A stretch of DNA of 53,017 bases from RGIG7300 sp045649645. Lineage in GTDB: Bacteria > Bacillota > Clostridia > Oscillospirales > CAG-272. Location of the stretch: positions 1 through 53,017 of the forward strand of contig JAZRQH010000166.1 in the NCBI GenBank assembly GCA_045649645.1, in the 5' to 3' direction. Shown here in pieces: positions 38,906 through 47,277 of the stretch; the first letter of the stretch is position 1; the number at the start of each line of letters is the position of its first letter. Made by a program: the position numbers and the translations under genes. The notes under the pieces were generated by a model. That model saw nothing but the letters and a program-made list of their open reading frames with translations. It was not told where the DNA came from and did no database searches.

Positions 38906-39428
38906 AAAGAAGATAAGCGGAGAGGAAATATTCGACGGCGTTGTTCTGCACGTACGAAAGGATATAATAGAGCTTCCTAACGGAAAAGAAGGCTTCAGAG
39001 AATACGTTAAGCATTACGGAGCGGTATGTGTAATACCTGTGACCGATGCAGGCGAGATCGTCCTTGAAAGACAGTACAGATATGCAATAGGCAGAGTGGT
39101 AACAGAAATTCCTGCCGGAAAACTTGAATTGGGTGAGGACCGTCTTGAAGCAGCCAAGCGAGAGCTTGCTGAGGAAACAGGATATATTGCAGGGAAAATG
39201 GAGTATATCGGTGAATATTACGGTTCGCCGGCTATACTTGACGAGCGTGTTACTATGTATCTTGCCACTGAGCTTACAAAAAAAGAAACCAATCTCGATG
39301 AAGACGAATTTGTTGAGGTATTCACGATGCCTCTTGAGGAAGCTGTAGAGAAGGTGATGGCTAACGAGTTTGCTGATGCCAAAACACAGCTTTGTATTCT
39401 CAAAGCGTATCATATACTAAAAAAATGA
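38892..39428 (+). CDS. NUDIX hydrolase, ADP-ribose pyrophosphatase type
   Basis: 178 residues. The full NUDIX box is present (about residues 77-99): GKLELGEDRLEAAK then RELAEETGYI, matching Gx5Ex7REUxEExGU. N-terminal EEIFDGVVLHVRKDIIELPNGKEG and the central RQYRYAIGRVVTEIPAGKLE are typical of ADP-ribose pyrophosphatases. It hydrolyses a nucleoside diphosphate sugar such as ADP-ribose. Third gene of the operon, with AGAGGTAC upstream, overlapping the CobW-like gene by 14 nt. The start ATG lies inside the previous gene's last codons. Confidence 0.92.
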   Translation: MDLTEKKISGEEIFDGVVLHVRKDIIELPNGKEGFREYVKHYGAVCVIPVTDAGEIVLERQYRYAIGRVVTEIPAGKLELGEDRLEAAKRELAEETGYIAGKMEYIGEYYGSPAILDERVTMYLATELTKKETNLDEDEFVEVFTMPLEEAVEKVMANEFADAKTQLCILKAYHILKK

Positions 39429-39451
39429 AGCGGAAATTCCGCTTCATTTTT
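39421..39451. terminator. Bidirectional terminator between the NUDIX and ABC permease genes
   Basis: AAAAATGAAGCGGA (39421-39434) pairs with TCCGCTTCATTTTT (39438-39451), loop AAT. The NUDIX stop codon (39426-39428) lies inside the left arm. Confidence 0.92.
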
Positions 39452-39494
39452 TAATGCAACAGAGCGCATTTTTTGGGGGCAACTTGCCCTTTTT

Positions 39495-41516
39495 TTATTT
39501 TGCAAAATCCTTTGGATCCCCGGTAAACTTGAACAATACAGAATAAGCATTGGATGCGTAATCGTAGTATTCTGCATCCTCCTCATATTTGGGGCTATAT
39601 TCATCGTACAAATATACTCTGCAGTATATATCGTCGGCATCGACACTATCGCAAGGAACAAGACACTCTAAGATCTTATTCAATCTTTCAAAGTCAGTGT
39701 CGTCCTCCTCTACGTAATAGTAGTAATCATATATTTCTTCTGTGTTATAGAAGGTTATGTTTATCTCCTCAAGCTCCTTTGGATTCTTTAGCATTTCTGT
39801 TGCCTTCTCGATAGAATCCTTGTCATAAGTCAGCTTGACGTATTCGTTAACGGTCTCGTTGTAAGCAGGGTATACGGGTATATAGAAATCATATGTTTTT
39901 GCACCGTCGATTACCGTTACGAGAAAATCTGTTACTGCATTATATGCTGTGTTTTCGTATGCCAGCATATACCAATCCTCAAAGTTAAGCTCTGCTACCT
40001 CTTTTCTCATCAGCTCGTACATACGCTCTGCCTCTGAGTTGGGGATAGATCTTGCCATATCGTAGGTTTCTATCGATACGGAGCTTGCATCGGGAAGTGT
40101 GCAGAAGGTCTCTTTATACTCTTTACTGCTCTTGAGTGTATCAACGATCGTACTCAGGTCCTGTTCGCTCAATACCAGATATCTTTGATGCTCCACACCG
40201 TTAACGCATATCGTTATGTTCATTCTGGAGCTGTAGTTTTCATAAAATCTGTCGGTGTGGATCCTTTTGATATTTTCACTCAGCACGCCTGAGATCACCT
40301 TCTTGATGTTGTCCTCTTTAAGCTTTATCTTGGAGCATTTCATTTCAAGATACGAGGATATATCATAAACGTAATCTTCGCTTTGATCGACGGTTATATA
40401 ATCGATCTCGGATGCTGTGGGCTCAAAGGCAAGATAGGAGTTGTACATTGCATTCATACCAAGCACACATGCAACGTTTAGTATCGCTACGATCAAAAGC
40501 GCAGGAGCTGTTCTGAAGGCGGTCTTGAACTTCTTTGTGGTTATTATCTCATAGAGGAAATAAACGATAAGTGCGCCTACGTATATCATTACGATAGCAA
40601 AGAGGGAATTGCCGTCAAAATCTTCAATACCGCTTGTTGTAACAAATATTCCGCCGCAGGCAAAGATACATACCACCATACAGAAGGTGATTCTTATAGC
40701 CGCCTGAAGATATCTGTTGAGTGCAGGGTATCCCGCGGTCTCACTTTTACGGAATCTGAAGATTACAAGGGCCAAAGCTGCTACAACCAGCGAAAGAATG
40801 ATCGTATATATACCGTCGCCTATGTTTACGAATCTGTTTTGGAAACTATCCGACAGGAAATTGAATCCAACGGGTAAAGCATTACCAAAGCTTGAGAAAC
40901 GGGGTGCTATCGGAATATTTGATATTACCATTTCCTTGAACATAAAGGTCAGATAATCGGGTAATATCAGTATTAAGCCTGCAAGTGCTATGTTGGTCAC
41001 AAGTGTACCGGTCAGGGTCATTGCCAGCACCACAGCCGCCGCACTGTAAAGGGATGCGGCAAGAATGTTCAGTGTGTTGAGCCAGATATTGATAGTATTT
41101 AGAGTAAAATACTGAGGGAATATACTGTTGGTGATGATACCTATAAGGGTAGTGACCGAGCATATACCAACGATCCAGGTAGATATAGCGGCAAAGTAGC
41201 TTACGAAAAGACATACACGGGTATCAGCTATCGAGTGATAGAAGTCGGATGCCTTACGCTTGTTCAGAAAACTGAACAGGGAAAGCGCCAACAGAGGTGC
41301 GACAAGATATATCATACCGTAGAGTAGGGGATTTAATTCAATAAAATCAACACCTCTTGCTCCGCCTGTATAATCATAGGTGATCTTATCAATTGCATTT
41401 CCTACGGGTATTGCGATCGCCTGTATGGTGAGTATGACAAAAGCCATGATACCTATGAGCCTGGTCTGACGCAGACCTTCGAGATAGAGCTTTAATGAAA
41501 AGATTCGCTTCTTCAT
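39495..41516 (-). CDS. ABC-2 permease with large extracytoplasmic domain
   Basis: Membrane subunit of an efflux-type ABC transporter (YtrC/D-like), 673 residues. About eight hydrophobic helices lie in residues 15-390 (TRLIGIMAFVILTIQ, then the SFLNKRKASDFYHS cytosolic loop typical of this family), and the last 280 residues form a hydrophilic domain outside the membrane. Its partner ATPase gene ends 5 nt upstream. GAGGAGGTG precedes ATG 41516; longer in-frame starts would run into the ATPase gene. The cargo is unknown; the B. subtilis ytr system responds to cell wall antibiotics. Confidence 0.85.
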   Translation of the reverse strand: MKKRIFSLKLYLEGLRQTRLIGIMAFVILTIQAIAIPVGNAIDKITYDYTGGARGVDFIELNPLLYGMIYLVAPLLALSLFSFLNKRKASDFYHSIADTRVCLFVSYFAAISTWIVGICSVTTLIGIITNSIFPQYFTLNTINIWLNTLNILAASLYSAAAVVLAMTLTGTLVTNIALAGLILILPDYLTFMFKEMVISNIPIAPRFSSFGNALPVGFNFLSDSFQNRFVNIGDGIYTIILSLVVAALALVIFRFRKSETAGYPALNRYLQAAIRITFCMVVCIFACGGIFVTTSGIEDFDGNSLFAIVMIYVGALIVYFLYEIITTKKFKTAFRTAPALLIVAILNVACVLGMNAMYNSYLAFEPTASEIDYITVDQSEDYVYDISSYLEMKCSKIKLKEDNIKKVISGVLSENIKRIHTDRFYENYSSRMNITICVNGVEHQRYLVLSEQDLSTIVDTLKSSKEYKETFCTLPDASSVSIETYDMARSIPNSEAERMYELMRKEVAELNFEDWYMLAYENTAYNAVTDFLVTVIDGAKTYDFYIPVYPAYNETVNEYVKLTYDKDSIEKATEMLKNPKELEEINITFYNTEEIYDYYYYVEEDDTDFERLNKILECLVPCDSVDADDIYCRVYLYDEYSPKYEEDAEYYDYASNAYSVLFKFTGDPKDFAK

Positions 41517-41520
41517 TTTA

Positions 41521-42426
41521 TTACACCTCCTCAAACAGACCTTCAAAGCTATAGCCCAAGGCTTCCATTTCGTAAGTGAAGATTTCCTCAAGAGAGAGGG
41601 GAAGAACCTCGAGTATAAGGGGCTGCAGCATTGAGAGCTTTGTAACCGTCTCGTTACGTTCGCCTTTTACTATCATATTGGTTACACTACCGGACTTGTG
41701 GAACGAAACTATATCTATACCGTTGAACTTTGACTTATCATATTCATCCGCAAAAGCTATCTGAATCTTAAACTGCTTTGTTTTGAGATTTTCTATATCG
41801 CTTTCAAGCACAAGTCCTCCTTTGTGTAAGAGAGCAAGCTGATCACAAGTGTCCTCAAGTTCACGCAGTGAGTGTGATGTGATGATCGCAGTAGCCTTAC
41901 GTTCAACAACGTCATTGCATATCAGCTTCTTTACGAGATTTCTCATAACCGGATCAAGTCCGTCAAAGGTCTCATCAAAGAAGATATATTTCGTTTTAGC
42001 CGCAAGAGCCAGTATTGTAGATGCCTGACGGCGCATGCCCTTGGAAAACGAGTTGAGATTCTTCTTCGGGTCAAGATTAAAGGTATTGGTCAGATACTTG
42101 AAAGTATCATAATCAAAATTGGGATATACGGCATTGTAGAGGGCTGCCATACGGTTCATATTTGAGTTTGCAAGATAATATACGTCATCGGGGACAAAAG
42201 CTATTTGGCTCTTTGCTGTAGGGTTTTCCCATACGCTTTCTCCGTCGATACTTACCTCGCCCGAGTCGGGACGGTATACACCTGATATCATACGCAGAAA
42301 TGTGGATTTACCTGCGCCGTTTGAACCGACCATACCGTATATACATCCGTCGGGAATGGTACAGCTCAGATTATCTATGGCTGTAAACGTATCAAATCTT
42401 TTAATCGCATTCTTTGATACTATCAT
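41521..42426 (-). CDS. ABC transporter ATP-binding protein (YtrB-like)
   Basis: 301 residues. Walker A GSNGAGKST near residue 35, Q-loop region SQIAFVPDD, signature NSFSKGMRRQ (altered from LSGGQ, common in this subfamily), Walker B YIFFDETFDGLDP and H-loop ITSHS. It drives the ABC-2 permease encoded downstream. It sits between the gntR-type repressor gene and the permease gene in one operon under the AGTGTA-N13-TACACT operator. Confidence 0.93.
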   Translation of the reverse strand: MIVSKNAIKRFDTFTAIDNLSCTIPDGCIYGMVGSNGAGKSTFLRMISGVYRPDSGEVSIDGESVWENPTAKSQIAFVPDDVYYLANSNMNRMAALYNAVYPNFDYDTFKYLTNTFNLDPKKNLNSFSKGMRRQASTILALAAKTKYIFFDETFDGLDPVMRNLVKKLICNDVVERKATAIITSHSLRELEDTCDQLALLHKGGLVLESDIENLKTKQFKIQIAFADEYDKSKFNGIDIVSFHKSGSVTNMIVKGERNETVTKLSMLQPLILEVLPLSLEEIFTYEMEALGYSFEGLFEEV

Positions 42427-42438
42427 TCTGTTACCTCC

Positions 42439-42804
42439 TTATTTATTATAAACAGAATCGATTATGCCGACGATATCCTCTTTTTTGGTACCTGCCGTTG
42501 CAAGCTCCTTTATCAAAGAGGAAAGCTCATCAAGCTTTTTGCGTTTCTTTTGGTTTACGATTTCCTTTGCGTTTTCTGTTATAAAACAGCCCTTGCCGGG
42601 GACAGAGAATATTATTCCTCTCAGATCCAGCTCAGAATATGCCTTTTGGATCGTATTGGGGTTCACGGACAGGCTGACAGACAGATTGCGCACGGATGGT
42701 ATCTTATCGCCGGATCTGAGTAAGCCGTTAGATACGTAGTCCTCTGCCTGCTTGATGATCTGTTCGTAGACCGGTACTCTTGAAAAGACATCAATAGAAA
42801 ACAT
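42439..42804 (-). CDS. GntR-family repressor, YtrA type
   Basis: 121 residues: N-terminal winged helix-turn-helix (about 10-75; PVYEQIIKQAEDYVSNGLLRSGD, SVRNLSVSLSVNPNTIQKAYSEL) and a short C-terminal dimerisation part, the compact YtrA form. It represses its own operon with the two transporter genes. Its operator overlaps the start of transcription (42816-42844). GGAGGT is 6 nt before ATG 42804; longer in-frame starts lie inside the promoter. Confidence 0.93.
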   Translation of the reverse strand: MFSIDVFSRVPVYEQIIKQAEDYVSNGLLRSGDKIPSVRNLSVSLSVNPNTIQKAYSELDLRGIIFSVPGKGCFITENAKEIVNQKKRKKLDELSSLIKELATAGTKKEDIVGIIDSVYNK

Positions 42805-42815
42805 TTTTACCTCCT

Positions 42816-42844
42816 TAAGTGTACTATGTATGATAGTACACTTA
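42816..42844 (-). promoter_or_regulatory. YtrA-type operator
   Basis: A perfect inverted repeat: AAGTGTACTAT (42817-42827) and ATAGTACACTT (42833-42843) around 5 nt, extended by one more pair. It contains AGTGTA-13 nt-TACACT, the form reported for YtrA in B. subtilis (quoted from memory), and lies between the -10 box and the ribosome site. Confidence 0.88.
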
Positions 42845-42872
42845 TTATAACAACAGGATTCGAGTTTGTCAA
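42844..42872 (-). promoter_or_regulatory. Sigma-A promoter of the ytrA-like operon
   Basis: Minus strand: -35 TTGACA (42872-42867), 17-nt spacer, -10 TATAAT (42849-42844); both perfect. The operator starts at the last base of the -10. Confidence 0.9.
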
Positions 42873-42881
42873 TAGTTAAAT

Positions 42882-42914
42882 AAAAAATGCAGCAAATTAA
42901 TTGCTGCATTTTTT
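42882..42914 (-). terminator. Terminator of the Sel1-repeat gene
   Basis: AAAAAATGCAGCAA (42882-42895) pairs with TTGCTGCATTTTTT (42901-42914); 5-nt loop holding the stop codon of the gene (42899-42897). T-run on the minus strand. Confidence 0.88.
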
Positions 42915-44258
42915 CATAAGCTCTATTACGTATTGGTATATAGACTGATATTTTTCGCGGTCGACATCGTCACGCTTGAGTATAAGCTCAAGTGCCTCAA
43001 TATCACCAGCATCAGCCGCAACAGTAAGCCAGGGAAGTGCTTTTTCGCCGCCGCGGTACATCTTTGCGATTGCGGTATAAGCAGATATATATCCGAGCTT
43101 ACCTGCCTCCTCGTAGCGTTCACGCTTGTTTTTAGCGGTTTTGGGGACAGCGTGGTATAATTCCTCGCCCTTGACAAGCTCAGTGTGTATAGCGGCTAAT
43201 TTAGCCTTATTTAAAGTCGCTTTACCGTACCAATATTCCGCAACGCTCCATGCTTTTGGGATATCCTTATCCATCGTATATCGGGTTATCAGAGCTAACT
43301 GAGAGGGAAGATGATCTCTCTTTGCCGCCTCCGTGTAGAGGTCAACAGCCTTTGTCTTGCTCTGAGGGACTCCGTCACCCTTGAAATAACAGTTGGCAAG
43401 AGCGTAGATTGCTTTTACGTCACCGCTGTCGGCTGCCTTTTCAAGCTCTATGATATCTGCTTCGGTCTTTTCGGTATATTCTTTAGGTAGCGCAGACATT
43501 GCCTTAACTGCGGGAGTGAATCCCTTTGCGGCTGCTGATTTAATATATGATACAGCTTTTGCGATATCCTTATTTATACCGGATATACCATTCATATATA
43601 CCATGGCAAGCTGATACTGGCAAACCGCGTTTCCGAGGGTAGCACCCATGTTCCAATATTCCATTGCTTTTGCAAAGCTCTTATCACAGCCGTAACCGTA
43701 AGCGTACATTACGGCTAACTTGGAGTATGCATCACCATTTGCAGCATTTTCAAAGCATTCGATTGCTTTTTTATATGATTTAGGAGTGCCTATACCATTA
43801 TAATGCAATTCTCCCATAAGCAGATAAGCACCGCTGTTTTTCTTTGTGATGAGATATTTCAGAAGCTTGATAGCTTCTTCGTACTCTTGTTTTGAAATAT
43901 GAGCATAAGCATCCTCAAGAAGCTGATCTTCGGTTTTTTCTTTGCCGTAAGAGAAACCGAATGCTATACCGAATGAGGTTGCTACGTTGATTGCAGCTTC
44001 CTTGGATACCCCTTCTGACATCAGTATCTCTATTGCGATCCTTGTAGCGTTCTCCTGACCCTCGTTATCGTCGTTTTTCGCCTGAGCTATTATCATAGCC
44101 GCACCTGTGGCAAGAGCGAGGTCGATTACGGGAGAAATATCTTCACAGCCTTTGGTGCTGGCTGTGAAGATATTCATGAACGCTTCTTTGTTGTCAATTA
44201 CGTTTTCGCCCTTGGCTCCGATTATAGACGTAAGGGCTGATGCTAAATAATGATTCAT
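42897..44258 (-). CDS. Sel1-repeat (TPR-like) protein
   Basis: 453 residues. Residues 1-110 form a helical, partly hydrophobic N-terminal region with no match I recognise. Sel1-like repeats run from about residue 140 to 245 and 285 to 330 (GAYLLMGELHYNGIGTPKSY, KLAVMYAYGYGCDKSFAKA, IYALANCYFKGDGVPQSKTKA). Such repeats mediate protein-protein contacts. No signal peptide. It follows the large glycosidase gene by 2 nt, so the two share a transcript, although a functional link is not obvious. Confidence 0.82.
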   Translation of the reverse strand: MNHYLASALTSIIGAKGENVIDNKEAFMNIFTASTKGCEDISPVIDLALATGAAMIIAQAKNDDNEGQENATRIAIEILMSEGVSKEAAINVATSFGIAFGFSYGKEKTEDQLLEDAYAHISKQEYEEAIKLLKYLITKKNSGAYLLMGELHYNGIGTPKSYKKAIECFENAANGDAYSKLAVMYAYGYGCDKSFAKAMEYWNMGATLGNAVCQYQLAMVYMNGISGINKDIAKAVSYIKSAAAKGFTPAVKAMSALPKEYTEKTEADIIELEKAADSGDVKAIYALANCYFKGDGVPQSKTKAVDLYTEAAKRDHLPSQLALITRYTMDKDIPKAWSVAEYWYGKATLNKAKLAAIHTELVKGEELYHAVPKTAKNKRERYEEAGKLGYISAYTAIAKMYRGGEKALPWLTVAADAGDIEALELILKRDDVDREKYQSIYQYVIELMKKCSN

Positions 44259-44260
44259 TA

Positions 44261-47152
44261 TTATTCCTTAATTATTCCAAATTTTTTAAGTGCGTATCTG
44301 TCGGTATAACCGTCACACTTGTCGCCGTCCCATTCTTTTTCAAACGCAAACTGGTCGGGGGAAGCATAAACCTCAATATCATTACGGTGATGAACACCAA
44401 GCAGATTGAAGTTGGAGGTATAAACTCTTACGCCGATCTTGTCACCGACCTTGAGCTCGTTGAGAGTGCAATGCTTGTTGAAGAGGATCTTCTTCACAAG
44501 CGCGCCGTTTACGTATACGTCTGCGCAGATATACGAGCCCTCAAGCCAAAGCTCCTTGCCGCCGCCGGTATACTCTGCCTCAAGCATAATACTGCCTGTA
44601 AGGAAGGGATAACCGCTTTCTGTAATGTTAGTAAGATCGATAGAATTTTCAGACTTCTTGATCGAGAAGGAGCCGGTATATGCTATGTATTCGTGAGGAT
44701 GGTAAGCAAACTTGTCTTTTTCGGTATTTACCTCAAAGTCACCGAAGAGGTAGATAGATTCTATCTCTGTATCAAAGCAGAGACAGTTACGTAGCGACTC
44801 GGATACACCGCCGTAGAGAACGTAGTAAACGTAATCTCTCTGGAAGTAGTCGATCTCGCATACGATGTCGTTGATTCCTTGCTTAAGAAGAGAGGTTATG
44901 TTGTTTGCGGAGATGTGTCTGTCAAGCCACCAGTTGTCGCTTAACTCGATCTCGGTGCCGTTTACATAAACCTTCTGTGAGGCCAGTCTCTCTATTGCAC
45001 AGGACATATCTGCGGGAACAGATTTCAGATCAAACTCAAACTTGATCCAGAGCTTTCCTTCGTAGCGTTCAGAGAGAAGATTATCCTTTATACGTACGAT
45101 AGGACGGATATCTGTATATTTCTTTCCGTCATAGGAAACACGTGCGTAGTCAAGGGTAAAGGTATTCTCGATCTTTTCTGCAACTTCAAAGGGGGTGTGC
45201 TCTGCAGGAGTGAGATCCTTTTTGCCTGTGTACTCGCATTCTTCCTCGTAGAGAATATAAGACTGCACTTTTTCAAAATCAAGTGTAAAGCTAATGCCGT
45301 CATCGGTCTTGGTATAATTTATACCTTGGGGCTCAAGCGTTGCCATATCTATGATAGACATACAGTCAACACCCTTGATTTCAAACTTAACGTCCTTGTA
45401 CTCTTCTTTGTGAGAGAGGTTGAGAATGTAGTAGAGACGCTTGCCGTCCACACGTCTGCTCTGAATTCTGATGTTAAGCGCTTCTGCGCCGTTATAGGTT
45501 ACCTTGAGCTCGTTTTCGTCGCAGTAGTCGCCTATGGTGCAGTTAGGCTTAAGCCAGCTAAGGTCGGCTTTTCTGCCTTCTATATGCGTGGGAAGGGTAT
45601 CACCGTAGAGAGCAAGCTTGCCGCCGTTTGCAAGATACTGCTTAAGAAGATCAGCGGTAGACTGATCGAGAGTCTGTGTCATAGGGAGAACTACCTTGTC
45701 GTAGGTGCAGTTTCCTATAATTATCTTGTTACCCTCAACTCTGCCGTACTTTCTCATAAGTGTTTCATCGCCGTAGTGGTAGAATAGCTGATTCTGTGAC
45801 AGACAGTTTGTACAGCCCGCAAAGTTTGCTTCAAGGGATGCAAGCTCGTTTGTCATAACGTCTCTGAAATAAACCATATACGCAGAGCGGATAGGGTGGA
45901 TAACGAGGATGTCGGCCTTTTCTTCACCGCGCGAGAGGGTATAACCGAGGTTATTGAAATATTCGTTGAATTCCTTGAGGGAGGACTGCCATGTAGAGTG
46001 CTCTGAATAGAAAGCAGGATAGTCACGCTTACGCTGCCCTCTGATAGAAACGGGATAGAGGTGCTGGCACATAAAGTTAACGCCGCCGTAATACTGATGC
46101 TCAGCAACCTGCTTTAATTGCATGGGCTTGATATCCCAACCGCAGCAAGCAAACATCTCGGACATTACCTTCTTTCTGCCCATCTGTGCAGCTACAGAGC
46201 CGACCTGCTTGTGAGAGATATCGTTACCGGTACCCTTGCCGAGGTAGTCAACACCGGGGATTGACATATATTCATAGAAGGGCATAATACCGCCGCAGCA
46301 CCACATCTGACCTACAAGTGCCTTTTCCTCGATAGCGTGACCTGTTATCTGTGCACCGTTTTCCTCGCACCACTCGTATATTATCTTGATAAAGTTTTCG
46401 GTAAAAAGCTCGTTACACAGCTTGTAGTAATCGAATCTGAATTCCTCGGAGCCTTCGTAATCAACAAAGAGTGCAAGCAGACCGTCAAGCACATCATAGC
46501 CGTAACGGGGCTCAAACTCAGTATACATCATGTCAGACCATACGGTATGCCATCTGTAATACTGAGGCTCGTCGGTAAAGAATCCGGGCATAGCCTTGCC
46601 GAACTCATCTCCGCAACGCTTCTTGTAGTCTTCGTAGGTAGCCTCTATAAACTCCCTTGCGATACGGGGGTTCATGGTATCAACGTAGGAGGAGTCTGCT
46701 CGGCGATAAAGCGTATGATATTCCTTGGCGCCGCAATCAACCTTCACTCTTGTGCACTTGTTATCCTCAAGGATATATACCGCTAGTGCCTCTGTATCAA
46801 AATGATCAAGTATTTGGTAATCAAGCCAATGAGCGTAGTTTTCGTCACATGTAAGGAGCTTGCCGCCTGCAAATCCGCTGGGCCATCCGTTTTCGTCATA
46901 GGACCAAGCTTCCATATCGAGCTTCTTCGCTTCCTCGATACAAGCGTTGATGCAGTCGTACCATTCGTCACTTAAGTACTCGGTCTCAAGGCCGCTTCTC
47001 GCGTGCATAAAGAAGCCCTTCATACCAAGTCTCTTCATATCGTGGATCTGTCTTATGAGATCCTCTTTTTTAAGCTTGTCGTTCCAGCTCCAGAAGGGAA
47101 TTGAACCGTATTCATAGCTGTTTTTCCTGATGTCTTCAATAAACTTTTTCAT
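44261..47152 (-). CDS. Large glycoside hydrolase (GH106-like, putative alpha-L-rhamnosidase-type)
   Basis: 963 residues, no signal peptide. The N-terminal barrel carries PFWSWNDKLKKEDLIRQIHDM near residue 19, MKGFFMHARSGLETEYLSDEWY near 44, SYDENGWPSGFAGGKL near 84 and GFFTDEPQYYRWH near 210, then a VLPMTQTLDQST beta-galactosidase trimerisation-like part near 490, and beta-sandwich (GH2-type sugar-binding) domains towards the C-terminus. Proteins with this start are annotated as glycosyl hydrolases related to GH106. The Glu/Asp in DENGWPSG and TDEPQ are candidate catalytic residues. Substrate unknown. AGGACGG upstream, with its own promoter. Confidence 0.75.
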   Translation of the reverse strand: MKKFIEDIRKNSYEYGSIPFWSWNDKLKKEDLIRQIHDMKRLGMKGFFMHARSGLETEYLSDEWYDCINACIEEAKKLDMEAWSYDENGWPSGFAGGKLLTCDENYAHWLDYQILDHFDTEALAVYILEDNKCTRVKVDCGAKEYHTLYRRADSSYVDTMNPRIAREFIEATYEDYKKRCGDEFGKAMPGFFTDEPQYYRWHTVWSDMMYTEFEPRYGYDVLDGLLALFVDYEGSEEFRFDYYKLCNELFTENFIKIIYEWCEENGAQITGHAIEEKALVGQMWCCGGIMPFYEYMSIPGVDYLGKGTGNDISHKQVGSVAAQMGRKKVMSEMFACCGWDIKPMQLKQVAEHQYYGGVNFMCQHLYPVSIRGQRKRDYPAFYSEHSTWQSSLKEFNEYFNNLGYTLSRGEEKADILVIHPIRSAYMVYFRDVMTNELASLEANFAGCTNCLSQNQLFYHYGDETLMRKYGRVEGNKIIIGNCTYDKVVLPMTQTLDQSTADLLKQYLANGGKLALYGDTLPTHIEGRKADLSWLKPNCTIGDYCDENELKVTYNGAEALNIRIQSRRVDGKRLYYILNLSHKEEYKDVKFEIKGVDCMSIIDMATLEPQGINYTKTDDGISFTLDFEKVQSYILYEEECEYTGKKDLTPAEHTPFEVAEKIENTFTLDYARVSYDGKKYTDIRPIVRIKDNLLSERYEGKLWIKFEFDLKSVPADMSCAIERLASQKVYVNGTEIELSDNWWLDRHISANNITSLLKQGINDIVCEIDYFQRDYVYYVLYGGVSESLRNCLCFDTEIESIYLFGDFEVNTEKDKFAYHPHEYIAYTGSFSIKKSENSIDLTNITESGYPFLTGSIMLEAEYTGGGKELWLEGSYICADVYVNGALVKKILFNKHCTLNELKVGDKIGVRVYTSNFNLLGVHHRNDIEVYASPDQFAFEKEWDGDKCDGYTDRYALKKFGIIKE

Positions 47153-47182
47153 AAGTCTTCCGTCCTTATATATAGTTAATTT

Positions 47183-47211
47183 ATTTTACCATATTTATTT
47201 ACTTTAGTCAA
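47183..47211 (-). promoter_or_regulatory. Sigma-A promoter of the glycosidase-Sel1 operon
   Basis: Minus strand: -35 TTGACT (47211-47206), 17-nt spacer, -10 TAAAAT (47188-47183). Confidence 0.7.
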
Positions 47212-47221
47212 TGATTTAAGG

Positions 47222-47250
47222 TTGACAAGATTAATAAAAACAAGTAACAT
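47222..47250 (+). promoter_or_regulatory. Sigma-A promoter of the amidase lipoprotein gene
   Basis: -35 TTGACA (47222-47227), 17-nt spacer, -10 TAACAT (47245-47250), 10 nt from the divergent -35. Confidence 0.65.
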
Positions 47251-47277
47251 ATAGATATAGAATTGATGGAGTGCTAT

